Assembly (NCBI GenBank): GCA_016789105.1
Contig: JAEURN010000006.1
Location: 1 to 64,000 of the forward strand
Direction: 5' to 3'
Length of the DNA: 64,000 nucleotides
Origin: Armatimonadota bacterium
Lineage (GTDB): Bacteria; Armatimonadota; Fimbriimonadia; Fimbriimonadales; Fimbriimonadaceae
Under the pieces are notes generated by a model. The model was not told the origin of the DNA and made no database searches. It saw nothing but the letters and a program-made list of their open reading frames with translations. Positions 39,035 through 47,010 of this stretch are shown piece after piece (within the stretch, counting starts at the first letter, position 1; each line of letters begins with the position of its first letter). The position numbers were made by a program, and so were the translations under genes.

Positions 39035-39515
39035 AAGTTCGATTCTGGGCAGCTTCTCGAAGTTCTGATCGAACTTGCATGAGAATCTCTCCAAGCCAGT
39101 TCTTGCCTCTCCAAGAGCCGTCTTTGGCTTGGACACATCCCCAGCGTCGGTCTCCCCAGGTGTTGCCCTCGATCAAGAGCCGATCTCCAGTGGCCAAGAG
39201 TCTCTGCGCCATCTCGTGCGAGCTGAATTTCGCTCGAATGATCTCAAGCATGATGTCAAATCGTCGCTCGGCGTGGCCGTCGAGTCGGTGCTGACCACCG
39301 AGGCGTCTCGCCAGCCATTTCGCCGATTTCGGGGTGTTGGCCCCTTTCACCCGATCCCGAAACTCTCCAGCACGAAACTTCGCGCACTGGTAAGCGTGCT
39401 CAGAAGTGGCGAAGTTCTCACCCCACACGACCAGTGGGCATGGAAACATGTTGCTGAGAAAGAAGTGCTCGTCGCGGAAGGAGACGATGGCGTCGGCAGG
39501 CGCGTGGATTTTCAT
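39009..39515 (-). CDS. NADAR (YbiA-like) domain protein
   Basis: 168 residues: VSFRDEHFFLSNMFPCPLVVWG, SEHAYQCAKF (conserved Glu39), and LIEGNTWGDRRWGCVQ near 115-129 match the NADAR/YbiA fold. Known NADAR proteins act as glycosidases on damaged riboflavin intermediates or remove ADP-ribose from guanine in DNA as antitoxins to DarT-type transferases. No ADP-ribosyltransferase is visible nearby. The 3' end overlaps the hsdM2 start by 26 bases, placing it at the head of the restriction operon. Confidence 0.85.
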   Translation of the reverse strand: MKIHAPADAIVSFRDEHFFLSNMFPCPLVVWGENFATSEHAYQCAKFRAGEFRDRVKGANTPKSAKWLARRLGGQHRLDGHAERRFDIMLEIIRAKFSSHEMAQRLLATGDRLLIEGNTWGDRRWGCVQAKDGSWRGKNWLGEILMQVRSELREAAQNRTYGSTHAAK

Positions 39516-39589
39516 TTCGAATCCACATAGGACTCGCGCGAAGGAAATTAGGGAGAAAGTTTTGGGAGTGCTTCTAAGCCAGTTCAGAT

Positions 39590-39805
39590 TCAAAACGAGC
39601 CACGAAGTGCTTTCAAGAGGTCCAACCGTAGGTCTCGTAGACGGTTTCTCGCAGCCAGCCACTTTGACTTCAGATCGGGATTCGCGGCGATCTCAAGCTC
39701 TCGTTGCAATCGCTGAATGGATCGTTCTTCGGCCTTGATCAGGCGCTCGATTCGGGCGATCTGGCAACTTTGGACGTTGATTTGGAGGTCGTTGGAGAAT
39801 CGCAT
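39590..39805 (-). CDS. Small coiled-coil protein
   Basis: 71 residues from the ATG at 39805, mostly helical and charged (IARIERLIKAEERSIQRLQRELEIAANPDLKSKWLAARNRLRDLRLDLLKALRG). No family is recognised. It lies 75 bases upstream of the NADAR gene on the same strand and could be the first gene of that operon. The 200 bases between it and the primase stop show no gene. Confidence 0.5.
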   Translation of the reverse strand: MRFSNDLQINVQSCQIARIERLIKAEERSIQRLQRELEIAANPDLKSKWLAARNRLRDLRLDLLKALRGSF

Positions 39806-40019
39806 GACTCTCAGTTTCAAAGTGGCCGAAGCCTAGACCTGCTCGGTGACTCTGCCAGTCGCTGACTGATTTCAATCACGAAGTCTAGACGATTGAATGC
39901 CCCTTGTCGAAAATTGAACTCAGGCGGGCTTGATTTGAGTGTGAGCGAGCCGTAGACCACGTGTTCGAGGTCCGTGGGCGACGTGTACCCACTCCCTCAC
40001 TGAACCGTTACACCTTATA

Positions 40020-41999
40020 TTAAGGGTTTTGTGGCTCTATCACGAGTTCGTCGAATGAGAGTGACACTGGCTCAGGAGCTTCTGCGAAGCTCTCATCAGG
40101 ATGATCATCCTCAATCTCAAACTCCGCTTCCTTGGCTTCTAGCCAGCTCTGATATCGAGCCTTGCTCTGTCTGTACAGAGCTGAGTTCTTAAACATCGCA
40201 GCGAGCGCATACTCGTCGGAGATCGACTTCCAGCTCTGTCCACGATAGCGATGGAAGGCTCGAACAAGCGACTGGTCCGCAAACGTGATGCGAGGGATCA
40301 TTTCGGAAACTCGCTGACGATTGCAGTTCGAGCCTGGCCACTTTTGGTTGATTGAATTGGAGATGGAGCCAAAGCTGATCCTAAGGCGGCCATTCTCCGA
40401 ATCTCGAATTCCGATCAACAGCACGGTGACTACCTTTCGGGCAAGGTCCCAGCTCCATCGGGGCTTTGCCTGAACTTCAAGCATTCGACCTAGAACAGTG
40501 TTGACCATTTGCTCGATGTCCTCGTCCGAGTCTCCGAGCACCAGGGCCGACTTCTCAGAAGCTGTCTTTGTTGGTCTGAAATGCTCCTTCAGTTCGAACG
40601 ATCTCCACAATGCGCGGATCGTATGCTCACGCGCTCGTAGCTCGGACTCAGTGATTGCTCCGATCCTCTTTGAGAGATCGAGAAGCGCTTGCTCACCACC
40701 GTCTTCCCCGAATAGGATCGCTGCCGCAAGAATTCCTCGCTTGCCAGCCATGTTGATCCACTCCCAGTGTCCGCCAGGCTCGTAGGCTTTGTCCCACACC
40801 AACCTTGCCCATTCGATGGTGCCCGCGGGATGATCGGATTGTTCAGCCATCGCAGACTCCTGATCCGCAGCGGCCTCTTCGCTGATCAGCTCATCCGATT
40901 CAGTCTGACCAAGCAACTCGGACATGAACCTCTCATGTTCAACCTCAATCTCACGGCGAACGCGTTTCCCCTCCTCGATGGATCGCAGGATCGCTGCCGC
41001 GATCTCATTCGCTGAGTGCTTCTCGATGATCGTGAGCGCCAGGTCACTCTCCACTAGGCGATGAAGATCGTAGCCTCGGCCCCTCATCTGTCTGATCAGG
41101 TCGTTAGCCGCCCTGGTGAACTCTTGGTTCGACATTGCAGACGAATCTCGCTCGGACCATGTCAAGCCCGATTTCATTAGTGAGATTTGCTCTTGTAGCG
41201 AGTGAAGCTCTCCAGCATCAACGTCGATCCACAAGCCCAGATCACCTGTTTTCGCATGGACGCCACCAGGCAGCCTGAGCAGCCCGTGCAAGTTGTCCTT
41301 GTCAACCCCAACGAACGATGATCCTCTGGCCGCTAGTGCGAGCTTAAGTCCCTCGCTGATCAGCGAAGCAAGGCTTGGGGGGACTGAGAGAGGGAGCGGA
41401 ATCACCACCTGAACTCCTCGTGATCCTGTTCGAAACACGCGGTAGGGGAGTCCAGAGGCCTCAATCACTCGCTTCTGGGATCGGAGTTCTCTGAGCAGCC
41501 GATCCGAGTTGTAGTTGCGGAACACTCGATCCAGGTCGATATCGAACCGAAGCGCAGGCACGAAGTTGGGGACCATAGTCCCGTCGGCCCGAGGGTGATA
41601 ATTCGCAATTGGTTTATCGGTGGTTCCCCTTGCAAACCAGCTCCTGCCCGTCAGATGCTTAAGCACATCCTGCAGCTTGATTCGTTGCCCTCGCCGAAAA
41701 CCGTGCCTGGTCCGAATCTCAGACCCTTCAGATTCGAAGGTCCACCGATCTGGACTGATCTGTACACCCCAATCGCGGCGCTGGTGAATCTGCGCGAAGA
41801 GACCCTGGGCGATCTCGAAAGTTGTGGGCACGAGACGCTGATAGTCGGGCAGTCGGGGAGCGCGGAGGCGATGGATTTCTTCGAATCCGTCGGGGTCCGT
41901 ATAGTAGGCGAATGGTCCGTCGCAATAGAAGAACAACCCCTGACCCAAATCTTGGCGCTCGGCATCGGGATCGATCCACATGAGGTGATTTTGTATCAC
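40020..41999 (-). CDS. Archaeo-eukaryotic primase (AEP)-like replication protein
   Basis: 659 residues. The AEP core is seen in ALRFDIDLDRVF (D153, D155), GLPYRVFRTGSRGVQVVIPLP (190-203; the SGxRGxH motif with Gln replacing His), and GVDKDNLHGLLRLPGGVHAKTG (231-252). The C-terminal part (about 400-620) is helical and may bind DNA or a helicase. It is probably the island's replication priming enzyme, as in plasmid and phage-satellite primases. It overlaps the small coiled-coil gene by four bases. Confidence 0.68.
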   Translation of the reverse strand: MIQNHLMWIDPDAERQDLGQGLFFYCDGPFAYYTDPDGFEEIHRLRAPRLPDYQRLVPTTFEIAQGLFAQIHQRRDWGVQISPDRWTFESEGSEIRTRHGFRRGQRIKLQDVLKHLTGRSWFARGTTDKPIANYHPRADGTMVPNFVPALRFDIDLDRVFRNYNSDRLLRELRSQKRVIEASGLPYRVFRTGSRGVQVVIPLPLSVPPSLASLISEGLKLALAARGSSFVGVDKDNLHGLLRLPGGVHAKTGDLGLWIDVDAGELHSLQEQISLMKSGLTWSERDSSAMSNQEFTRAANDLIRQMRGRGYDLHRLVESDLALTIIEKHSANEIAAAILRSIEEGKRVRREIEVEHERFMSELLGQTESDELISEEAAADQESAMAEQSDHPAGTIEWARLVWDKAYEPGGHWEWINMAGKRGILAAAILFGEDGGEQALLDLSKRIGAITESELRAREHTIRALWRSFELKEHFRPTKTASEKSALVLGDSDEDIEQMVNTVLGRMLEVQAKPRWSWDLARKVVTVLLIGIRDSENGRLRISFGSISNSINQKWPGSNCNRQRVSEMIPRITFADQSLVRAFHRYRGQSWKSISDEYALAAMFKNSALYRQSKARYQSWLEAKEAEFEIEDDHPDESFAEAPEPVSLSFDELVIEPQNP

Positions 42000-42229
42000 C
42001 AGTTGTCATCTTCGAAAGCCTCGCCTTCGGCGATCCGCTCGACGAGGGAATCACGGTTTTCGACGGCGACTAGATACTCGCGGCGAGCAGCTTCTATTCT
42101 TTGACGGTTTCTGTTCGTTGGACTCTCGACATACGCAAATCGAGCTGCTTCTAGGTTGTCATTGGCAAGTCGCACCTGTTCGGTGACTTCGGCGAACTGT
42201 TCGTGCAGTGCCTTGTCCTGATTCATCAT
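41996..42229 (-). CDS. Small coiled-coil protein coupled to the primase
   Basis: 77 residues from the ATG at 42229, preceded by AGGAG at good spacing. It is helical and acidic/basic (LHEQFAEVTEQVRLANDNLEAARFAYVESPTNRNRQRIEAARREYLVAVENR) with the terminal FEDDNW. The stop overlaps the primase ATG (ATGA). No family is recognised. It may be a primase accessory protein. Confidence 0.6.
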   Translation of the reverse strand: MMNQDKALHEQFAEVTEQVRLANDNLEAARFAYVESPTNRNRQRIEAARREYLVAVENRDSLVERIAEGEAFEDDNW

Positions 42230-42436
42230 CTCCATCTCCTGAAATGGAGCGGGCCGCTGCGAGCTGGGGACTCGACAGCAGCCCGTGGAGGTGATCTTGG
42301 GTCGCCAAGTTTTGATCAGATTGTCTGCCCCAGCAGCGTCGCGTGCCCGCTCCGCCTCAGGCTTATTGTTCTGGCTGTCAGGCGGGGACACCTCGTTGAA
42401 GTAAGAAAGTTGTTAGGCGTACGCCTAGCCTTCAAG

Positions 42437-42631
42437 TCATGACACTTCTGATTCGGTTCGTAGAACAAATGCTGTTTTGCGAACGAGGTCGATGATGTCT
42501 TCACTTCGTGCACCTGCTCGCAGGATGATGTCGATCCCTGCGAAGACCAGCATCCCAGCCAGTTCTGGATCGTCTGCCATTGCAGAGGCCATTGTCTCGT
42601 ATTGTGATCGTAGTTCGGCTTCGGTTTTCAT
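42437..42631 (-). CDS. Small hypothetical protein
   Basis: 64 residues from the ATG at 42631, with AAGGAG nine bases upstream. It is helical (AELRSQYETMASAMADDPELAGMLVFAGIDIILRAGARSEDIIDLVRKTAFVL). No family is recognised. It is in the same direction as the primase unit. Confidence 0.55.
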   Translation of the reverse strand: MKTEAELRSQYETMASAMADDPELAGMLVFAGIDIILRAGARSEDIIDLVRKTAFVLRTESEVS

Positions 42632-42805
42632 TTCTATTTTTCTCCTTCGATTCAATCTGAGGCTAAGTCCAGCATCAGATGAAGTACCTGTTCTACGCCA
42701 AGCCTCTTAACTTCGCGGCCAGCGCCTAACCATCCGTAATCATCATTTGGGTTCTGAACGAACCGACGCGTATGGGGCCTGGCAAGAGGATGTACAAGAA
42801 GGGAC

Positions 42806-43015
42806 GTGCGCAACGAAAATGTGAACGATCTAGCGGCACTAACCGTCGGACATGTCATCCATCGCGGCTTCTGCGACTTAATCATTGGTGTCAGCCATGC
42901 TGGCTCAAACATGTCTGTCAGGCTGAGCCTTGAGGACGCTGAACGACTCGCTGAGCGCCTTCATGGCCTCGTTGAGCAATTGCGATCAGTGCCTGACTCT
43001 GCCTCTCCAAACTGA
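42806..43015 (+). CDS. Possible small protein
   Basis: A 69-codon frame with a GTG start. The sequence NDLAALTVGHVIHRGFCDLIIGVSHAGSNMSVRLSLEDAERLAERLHGLVEQL looks protein-like with an amphipathic terminal helix. It overlaps a possible membrane peptide frame on the other strand, so only one of the two may be real. Confidence 0.35.
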   Translation: MRNENVNDLAALTVGHVIHRGFCDLIIGVSHAGSNMSVRLSLEDAERLAERLHGLVEQLRSVPDSASPN

Positions 43016-43128
43016 GAAGGCACATGGTCCCCGTGAGCAGGGTTCACGAACTGGGCAATCCATGCGATCATGACAGTTACGGCGGAAAGAGCGCCGAGGA
43101 GCCAAACTGCTATGAGAAGCACGATCAA
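42961..43128 (-). CDS. Possible small membrane protein
   Basis: A 55-codon frame starting at a TTG that overlaps the stop of the upstream membrane protein gene (TTGA). One TM helix (LIVLLIAVWLLGALSAVTVMIAWIAQFV) is followed by a polar tail. The coupling to the previous gene supports it. The non-ATG start and the conflict with the opposite frame weaken it. Confidence 0.35.
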   Translation of the reverse strand: MIVLLIAVWLLGALSAVTVMIAWIAQFVNPAHGDHVPSQFGEAESGTDRNCSTRP

Positions 43129-43382
43129 CGTGATCTCCAGAGTGCGATCCCGATGATCAGATGAAACGCAATCACCGCAACCGCGCACTCGATTGGGCGC
43201 TGGGTTATCGCCGATAGCAATATCCAAGCGGTGAATGCTTCGAAAATCACGATGCCCGTCGCGACCAGCGCGAAGGTTAGCCCCAATGGAATCAGAACCC
43301 ACTCCTTTCGACTTTCGGGTAGAAGCGCGTAGGTGAGCCAGATGATAAACAGCGAGCAGAGCAAGAGGCTGAAAACCGTCAT
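43125..43382 (-). CDS. Small membrane protein
   Basis: 85 residues with three predicted TM segments (FSLLLCSLFIIWLTYALL, WVLIPLGLTFALVATGIVIFEAFTAWILL, CAVAVIAFHLIIGIALW). The ATG overlaps the resolvase stop by four bases, so it is translationally coupled. No family is recognised. Confidence 0.6.
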   Translation of the reverse strand: MTVFSLLLCSLFIIWLTYALLPESRKEWVLIPLGLTFALVATGIVIFEAFTAWILLSAITQRPIECAVAVIAFHLIIGIALWRSR

Positions 43383-43960
43383 TGCGCACCCCGCCGCTGC
43401 TTGCGCTCCTCTTCATCTTTGTAAAACCGAAACAACGTCGCGCGGCTGATCTGGGCAGATTCGAGAATCTCGCTGGTGGTCATGCCCTGCGCCCGCATGG
43501 CTCGGATCGAGCGAGCCTTGGCAGCGTCAACGACTTTCGGGCGTCCGCCGATTCTGCCCCGCTTTCGAGCCGCTGCAAGTCCTGCGTTGACTCGCTCGCG
43601 AATGAGGGTTCTCTCATAGTCCGCGAGGCAAGCGAGAATGCTGTAAACAAGCTTCCCACTGGACGTGTTTGTATCGATCTGCTCTGTTAGAGACTTGAGT
43701 TCCACTCCTCTGCGTTGAAGTTGCTCGACGACAGAGATGAGATGAGAGAGGCTTCGCCCCAAGCGGTCGAGTCTCCATACAACAAGCGTATCTCCCTCCC
43801 GCACGTAGTCGAGCGCTTGCTGGAGGCCTGGCCTGTCGTGCCGTGCTCCACTCATTTGGTCAGAGAAGAGCTTGGAGCAACCAGCAGCACGAAGTGCATC
43901 AGTTTGCAGGTCGGTGGATTGATCCGAGGTCGATATGCGCGCGTATCCGATGATAGCCAT
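43379..43960 (-). CDS. Small serine recombinase (resolvase/invertase)
   Basis: 193 residues of the Pin/Hin/Tn3-resolvase family: catalytic Ser10 in GYARISTSDQ, the SGARHDRPGLQQAL region, VVWRLDRLGRSL, and a C-terminal HTH of Hin type (GRPKVVDAAKARSIRAMRAQGMTTSEILESAQISRATLFRFYK). It may resolve multimers of the excised island or invert DNA. I found no flanking inverted sites. Confidence 0.93.
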   Translation of the reverse strand: MAIIGYARISTSDQSTDLQTDALRAAGCSKLFSDQMSGARHDRPGLQQALDYVREGDTLVVWRLDRLGRSLSHLISVVEQLQRRGVELKSLTEQIDTNTSSGKLVYSILACLADYERTLIRERVNAGLAAARKRGRIGGRPKVVDAAKARSIRAMRAQGMTTSEILESAQISRATLFRFYKDEEERKQRRGAQ

Positions 43961-44116
43961 GGTAATTGTTGTTTGGGAGTATCAAAAACCCCTTAAGTGG
44001 AGTTCATTGGGTGGTTGCAAGAGAGACTAGGTATTGAGATTCGGAGGCCCACGCGTTGTTTTTTCAATGGGTCTCAGCAAGCCCCTGTATCCAAAACTGA
44101 TGTTTTCTATACTTGG

Positions 44117-44500
44117 CTAGCCGCCCCGAAGAGAAGACAGGACAGATTCGGACATGATCTCCGCGAAGGCGGCGATGGAGTAAGCATCGTCAATGTCGAT
44201 GTCGCTCTGATCGTTGATCAGCGACTCGTTTTGCGCGGCCAGCTTCCAGAATTCGAGGTCGAACGGATCGTCTGTTCCAATCAGCTCGTGAGATGGGAGT
44301 CGCTCCCTTAGCTCGGCGAGAAACCCTCTTTTGTCCAAGAGGTTCATCACCGCATCACGGGTGGTGGAACGTACAAAGCTCTCGATCCACGCTTGGCTGG
44401 CGTCATTTCTGCGCGAAATCGCTCGTCGAACGAGGTGCTCGTGATAGGTGCAGATTGCGTCGAGCAGAGTTCGCTCTGGCAGGATGTCAGAGGTTTTCAC
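44117..44500 (-). CDS. Hypothetical protein
   Basis: 127 residues, soluble and mainly helical with an acidic C-terminal region (NDQSDIDIDDAYSIAAFAEIMSESVLSSL). No family is recognised. It lies downstream of the Cys-rich membrane pseudogene and lipoproteins on the same strand, about 50 bases after that unit. Confidence 0.5.
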   Translation of the reverse strand: MKTSDILPERTLLDAICTYHEHLVRRAISRRNDASQAWIESFVRSTTRDAVMNLLDKRGFLAELRERLPSHELIGTDDPFDLEFWKLAAQNESLINDQSDIDIDDAYSIAAFAEIMSESVLSSLRGG

Positions 44501-44552
44501 ATCCCATGTAGGGATTGTCTCAAATGAAGTTGGGGGGAATCTTTTGAGCCAA

Positions 44553-44839
44553 CTACCTCTTGAAGAAGGGGGCGAAAACTAGTGCCACGACGAATGCACA
44601 GATTGCCATCAGGGCAACTAAGGGGAAGACAGGCAAGAGCCACGGTCTAACCATGACGAGGTGGCCAGCAATGGCGACGGTCCAGAGACACCCTTTACCT
44701 GCGCAACCTGCCGCGCTCCTTGTGTCCTCCCACTTCCATCGGTCTCGGTCGGCCTGCTTGGCGCGTTCACGCTCTGCCTCGATGCGCTTCTGGTTTTGGC
44801 ATTCACCCCACAGCTAGCGCACGGTTCACCTTCGATCAT
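44553..44839 (-). pseudogene. Cys-rich membrane protein with a one-base frameshift
   Basis: The frame begins MIEGEPCASCG at 44839, then must shift at the C4 run at 44806-44809 (G run on the coding strand) to continue as ECQNQKRIEAERERAKQADRDRWKWED, then TM segments (LWTVAIAGHLVMV, WLLPVFPLVALMAICAFVVALVFAPFF) to a stop at 44553. Adding one G restores a 95-residue protein with a C-x2-C-x3-C start and two TM helices. It overlaps the end of the upstream lipoprotein gene by 14 bases. The shift may be a homopolymer sequencing error or a real disruption. Confidence 0.6.
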
Positions 44840-45140
44840 TGGCTGGCAATTCCCACCTGAAGTCGCTCGGACCGAGGCTCTCTTCAAAGTCCAACATGCG
44901 ACGGATGGAAGAGAGGTCAATCGTTTCCTGTTGCGTTTGGGAGGATTTTGTAGATATCTCATCCGCCCTCCGAGCCTTTCCAATCCATTCCTCCTTGTCT
45001 TGAGGGGTCAGGCTGTTGTATCGGGGCGACTTCATGAGATTCTCCATTCTCGTCTCGTACGGCCCCTTGATTTTCTGGCAGCCTAAAGAGAGAAGCGCAG
45101 CAAAGGTCATTAGCACCGCAAGGCCATGTACGATCTTCAT
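44826..45140 (-). CDS. Lipoprotein
   Basis: 104 residues with a signal peptide and lipobox LSLGC (Cys about 21), followed by a charged helical domain (SPRYNSLTPQDKEEWIGKARRADEIS). The ATG overlaps the stop of the preceding lipoprotein by one base (TGATG). No family is recognised. Mobile-element lipoproteins often act in surface or entry exclusion, but nothing here proves it. Confidence 0.65.
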   Translation of the reverse strand: MKIVHGLAVLMTFAALLSLGCQKIKGPYETRMENLMKSPRYNSLTPQDKEEWIGKARRADEISTKSSQTQQETIDLSSIRRMLDFEESLGPSDFRWELPANDRR

Positions 45141-45427
45141 CAGCGGCAGCCGCCCCGTTCCATGTTTTCAAGAACTCCGCGGTTGTATTCGCGAACCCTG
45201 ACACAGTACATGTCATTTGCTGCACATGGCTTGCCTGAATCCAAATCTCGTCCCATGGCGATAAGTGAGCGCTTTTGCTCAACGCTCATGTGCCAACCGT
45301 AGGATGAGTTCACGCAGCCGACAGCGATGGACTCGTAGCGTCCTGGACCTTGTTTGCATCCACTGGCAAGGCTGCCGACCACTAGAGTCAGCAGCACAGC
45401 ATACGCGGGGATGTGCCTCATGGTCAC
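45140..45427 (-). CDS. Lipoprotein, Cys-rich
   Basis: 95 residues with a signal peptide ending in SLASGC, then a small domain with further cysteines (VGCVNSSYGWHMSVEQKRSLIAMGRDL, KPCAANDMYCVRVREYN, RGGCR) that could form disulfides. It is the first gene of a three-gene unit with the second lipoprotein and the Cys-rich membrane protein, and is divergent from the XRE regulator at 45478. Confidence 0.65.
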   Translation of the reverse strand: MTMRHIPAYAVLLTLVVGSLASGCKQGPGRYESIAVGCVNSSYGWHMSVEQKRSLIAMGRDLDSGKPCAANDMYCVRVREYNRGVLENMERGGCR

Positions 45428-45477
45428 CAGTTTATCGGCTGTAGACTATATGATGCAACCTCCTCCAGCATCTACGC

Positions 45478-45747
45478 ATGCCAGCGGAGAGCCTCGCCCA
45501 AGTTTTCGGACAAGTGGTCAGAGACTGGCGAGTCGAGCGAGGCTATTCTCAGGAGGAGTTCGCCTATCGATGCGGAATCCACAGAACGTACATGACTCAT
45601 GTGGAGCGCGGATCGAAGAACCCAACTTTGGCCGTCGTGGCGAAAATCGCGCGCGGACTCGGAGTCGAGTTGAGCACGATCTGGATCGAAGTGGAACGAC
45701 GAGGCGGGATAGTTTCCAAGGTTACAGACCCTCCAATTCCTCGTTGA
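45478..45747 (+). CDS. XRE-family HTH regulator
   Basis: 89 residues, a single Cro/CI-type HTH: LAQVFGQVVRDWRVERGYSQEEFAYRCGIHRTYMTHVERGSKNPTLAVVAKIARGLGVELSTIW. It is divergent from the lipoprotein operon with 50 bases between starts, so it probably controls it. Its 3' end overlaps the convergent coiled-coil gene by 26 bases. Confidence 0.88.
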   Translation: MPAESLAQVFGQVVRDWRVERGYSQEEFAYRCGIHRTYMTHVERGSKNPTLAVVAKIARGLGVELSTIWIEVERRGGIVSKVTDPPIPR

Positions 45748-46111
45748 CGAGTTCTTCGAGCAGTTGGATGAGGCGCTCGATCTCCTCTTCTCTTTGGCGA
45801 AGCGAGCGCAGTAGGGTCTCCACCGAATCTAACTCTGCCTGGAAATCTCTCCAGGCGCTAATCTCCCCTCGCAAGTGTTCGGCGCGAGATCGAGCTTGTT
45901 GGTAGGCCACCACAGCACTTTCCATTGACTGAATCATGGACTCGGCGGCGCTCAACTCGCGGCGAAGATCACCGATATCTCGGAGTCCAGCTCGGCGGTG
46001 CATAACAGAAGCAAGGCGCTCCTCGGCATCGACGAATGCGCGGCGAATATCCTGGCGCTGAGACTGTGCCGCGTGCAATGCGTAGCGAAGTTCTTGTTGC
46101 TTGCGTTTCAT
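45722..46111 (-). CDS. Coiled-coil hypothetical protein
   Basis: 129 residues, almost entirely predicted coiled coil with alternating charge (LRRELSAAESMIQSMESAVVAYQQ, VETLLRSLRQREEEIERLIQLLEELVNEELEG). It is located 12 bases after the ArdC gene on the same strand and is probably co-transcribed with it. No family is recognised. Confidence 0.6.
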   Translation of the reverse strand: MKRKQQELRYALHAAQSQRQDIRRAFVDAEERLASVMHRRAGLRDIGDLRRELSAAESMIQSMESAVVAYQQARSRAEHLRGEISAWRDFQAELDSVETLLRSLRQREEEIERLIQLLEELVNEELEGL

Positions 46112-46123
46112 TTGCGCCTCCTT

Positions 46124-46954
46124 TCAGGCCACCGACCCAGCCATGGGGGCGAGGATGAAGTCCACGGCAGCTTGAGCGGAGCTGGCGGCCTTGATAATGA
46201 GCGACTTGTCATTCTTAAGTGCCTTGAGCCAACCAGCGACATACGAGGCGCTCTGTTCGACGTCGCTGTGGATTCCTAGGTCGGCAGTAAGGAATGCGGC
46301 TCCCAATTCGGCCACCAACTCTTCACGGGCATAAGGGTCTGATCCGAACTGAATCGGATCGCATACCTCCTTTCGAGCGAGCCGACTGGAGTGCCCCGTG
46401 GCGTGAACCAATTCGTGAGCAAGGGTCTGCTCGTAGGCTTCGGCAGAATCGAATAGTTCAGCACGAGGCATTACGACCACGTCCTCAGGTGGAGAGTAGT
46501 AGGCGGCAGTTCCTTTCCGATGGACGTCCACACTTGGGCACATGATCTCAGCGAGGGACGCGACCGACGAGCATGCGGACTCGTCAAGCCCCTCTGTAAG
46601 CGGTTCTAGGTTCAAGCCCTCTGTTTGCTGGACGTTGAAGACATAGTAATAGCGGGCCACCATTCGCTTCTGCGTTTCGCTGCCGCGCTCTTCCTCGACT
46701 TCGTTCCAGAACATGATTGGGGTGCCGTGCTCGCCTCGTCGCACATGCCCTCCCAACTCGGACACTTGTTTGAACGTCACCCAGCGAGGATCGGCATAGG
46801 GCTGAATCGACAGGACAAGTCGGTTGATGCCACGATAGTTGTTGCCCCGAAGGTTTCGGGGGGATTCGGCGCGCCATGGCTTTCGCCAAGGGAGAAGACC
46901 CTCGGTCTCGATGGCGCGAATGATGCGGTCGGTGATGTGCTGATACGCTTTCAC
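46124..46954 (-). CDS. ardC: ArdC-like antirestriction protein
   Basis: 276 residues from a GTG at 46954. The N-terminal ssDNA-binding domain (VKAYQHITDRIIRAIETEGLLPWRKPWR, NNYRGINRLVL, WVTFKQVSELGGHVRRGEHGTPIMFW) precedes a zincin-like metallopeptidase with AHELVHATGHSSRL (HExxH) and downstream YAREELVAELGAAFL. ArdC proteins protect incoming mobile DNA from host restriction. The open frame reaches 47026, but that part overlaps an inverted repeat and lacks family similarity, so I prefer the internal GTG. Confidence 0.85.
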   Translation of the reverse strand: MKAYQHITDRIIRAIETEGLLPWRKPWRAESPRNLRGNNYRGINRLVLSIQPYADPRWVTFKQVSELGGHVRRGEHGTPIMFWNEVEEERGSETQKRMVARYYYVFNVQQTEGLNLEPLTEGLDESACSSVASLAEIMCPSVDVHRKGTAAYYSPPEDVVVMPRAELFDSAEAYEQTLAHELVHATGHSSRLARKEVCDPIQFGSDPYAREELVAELGAAFLTADLGIHSDVEQSASYVAGWLKALKNDKSLIIKAASSAQAAVDFILAPMAGSVA

Positions 46955-47010
46955 ACCGCATATAGCTTTTTCCCGCTCGAAGTCAGGGGGAAAGTTCTGC
47001 CAGCGTGTTG

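Noticed and set aside
43997-44311. 104-codon rightward frame opposite the hypothetical gene at 44117-44500
   Set aside because: It overlaps a better-supported leftward frame, and it has no ribosome site or recognisable features.
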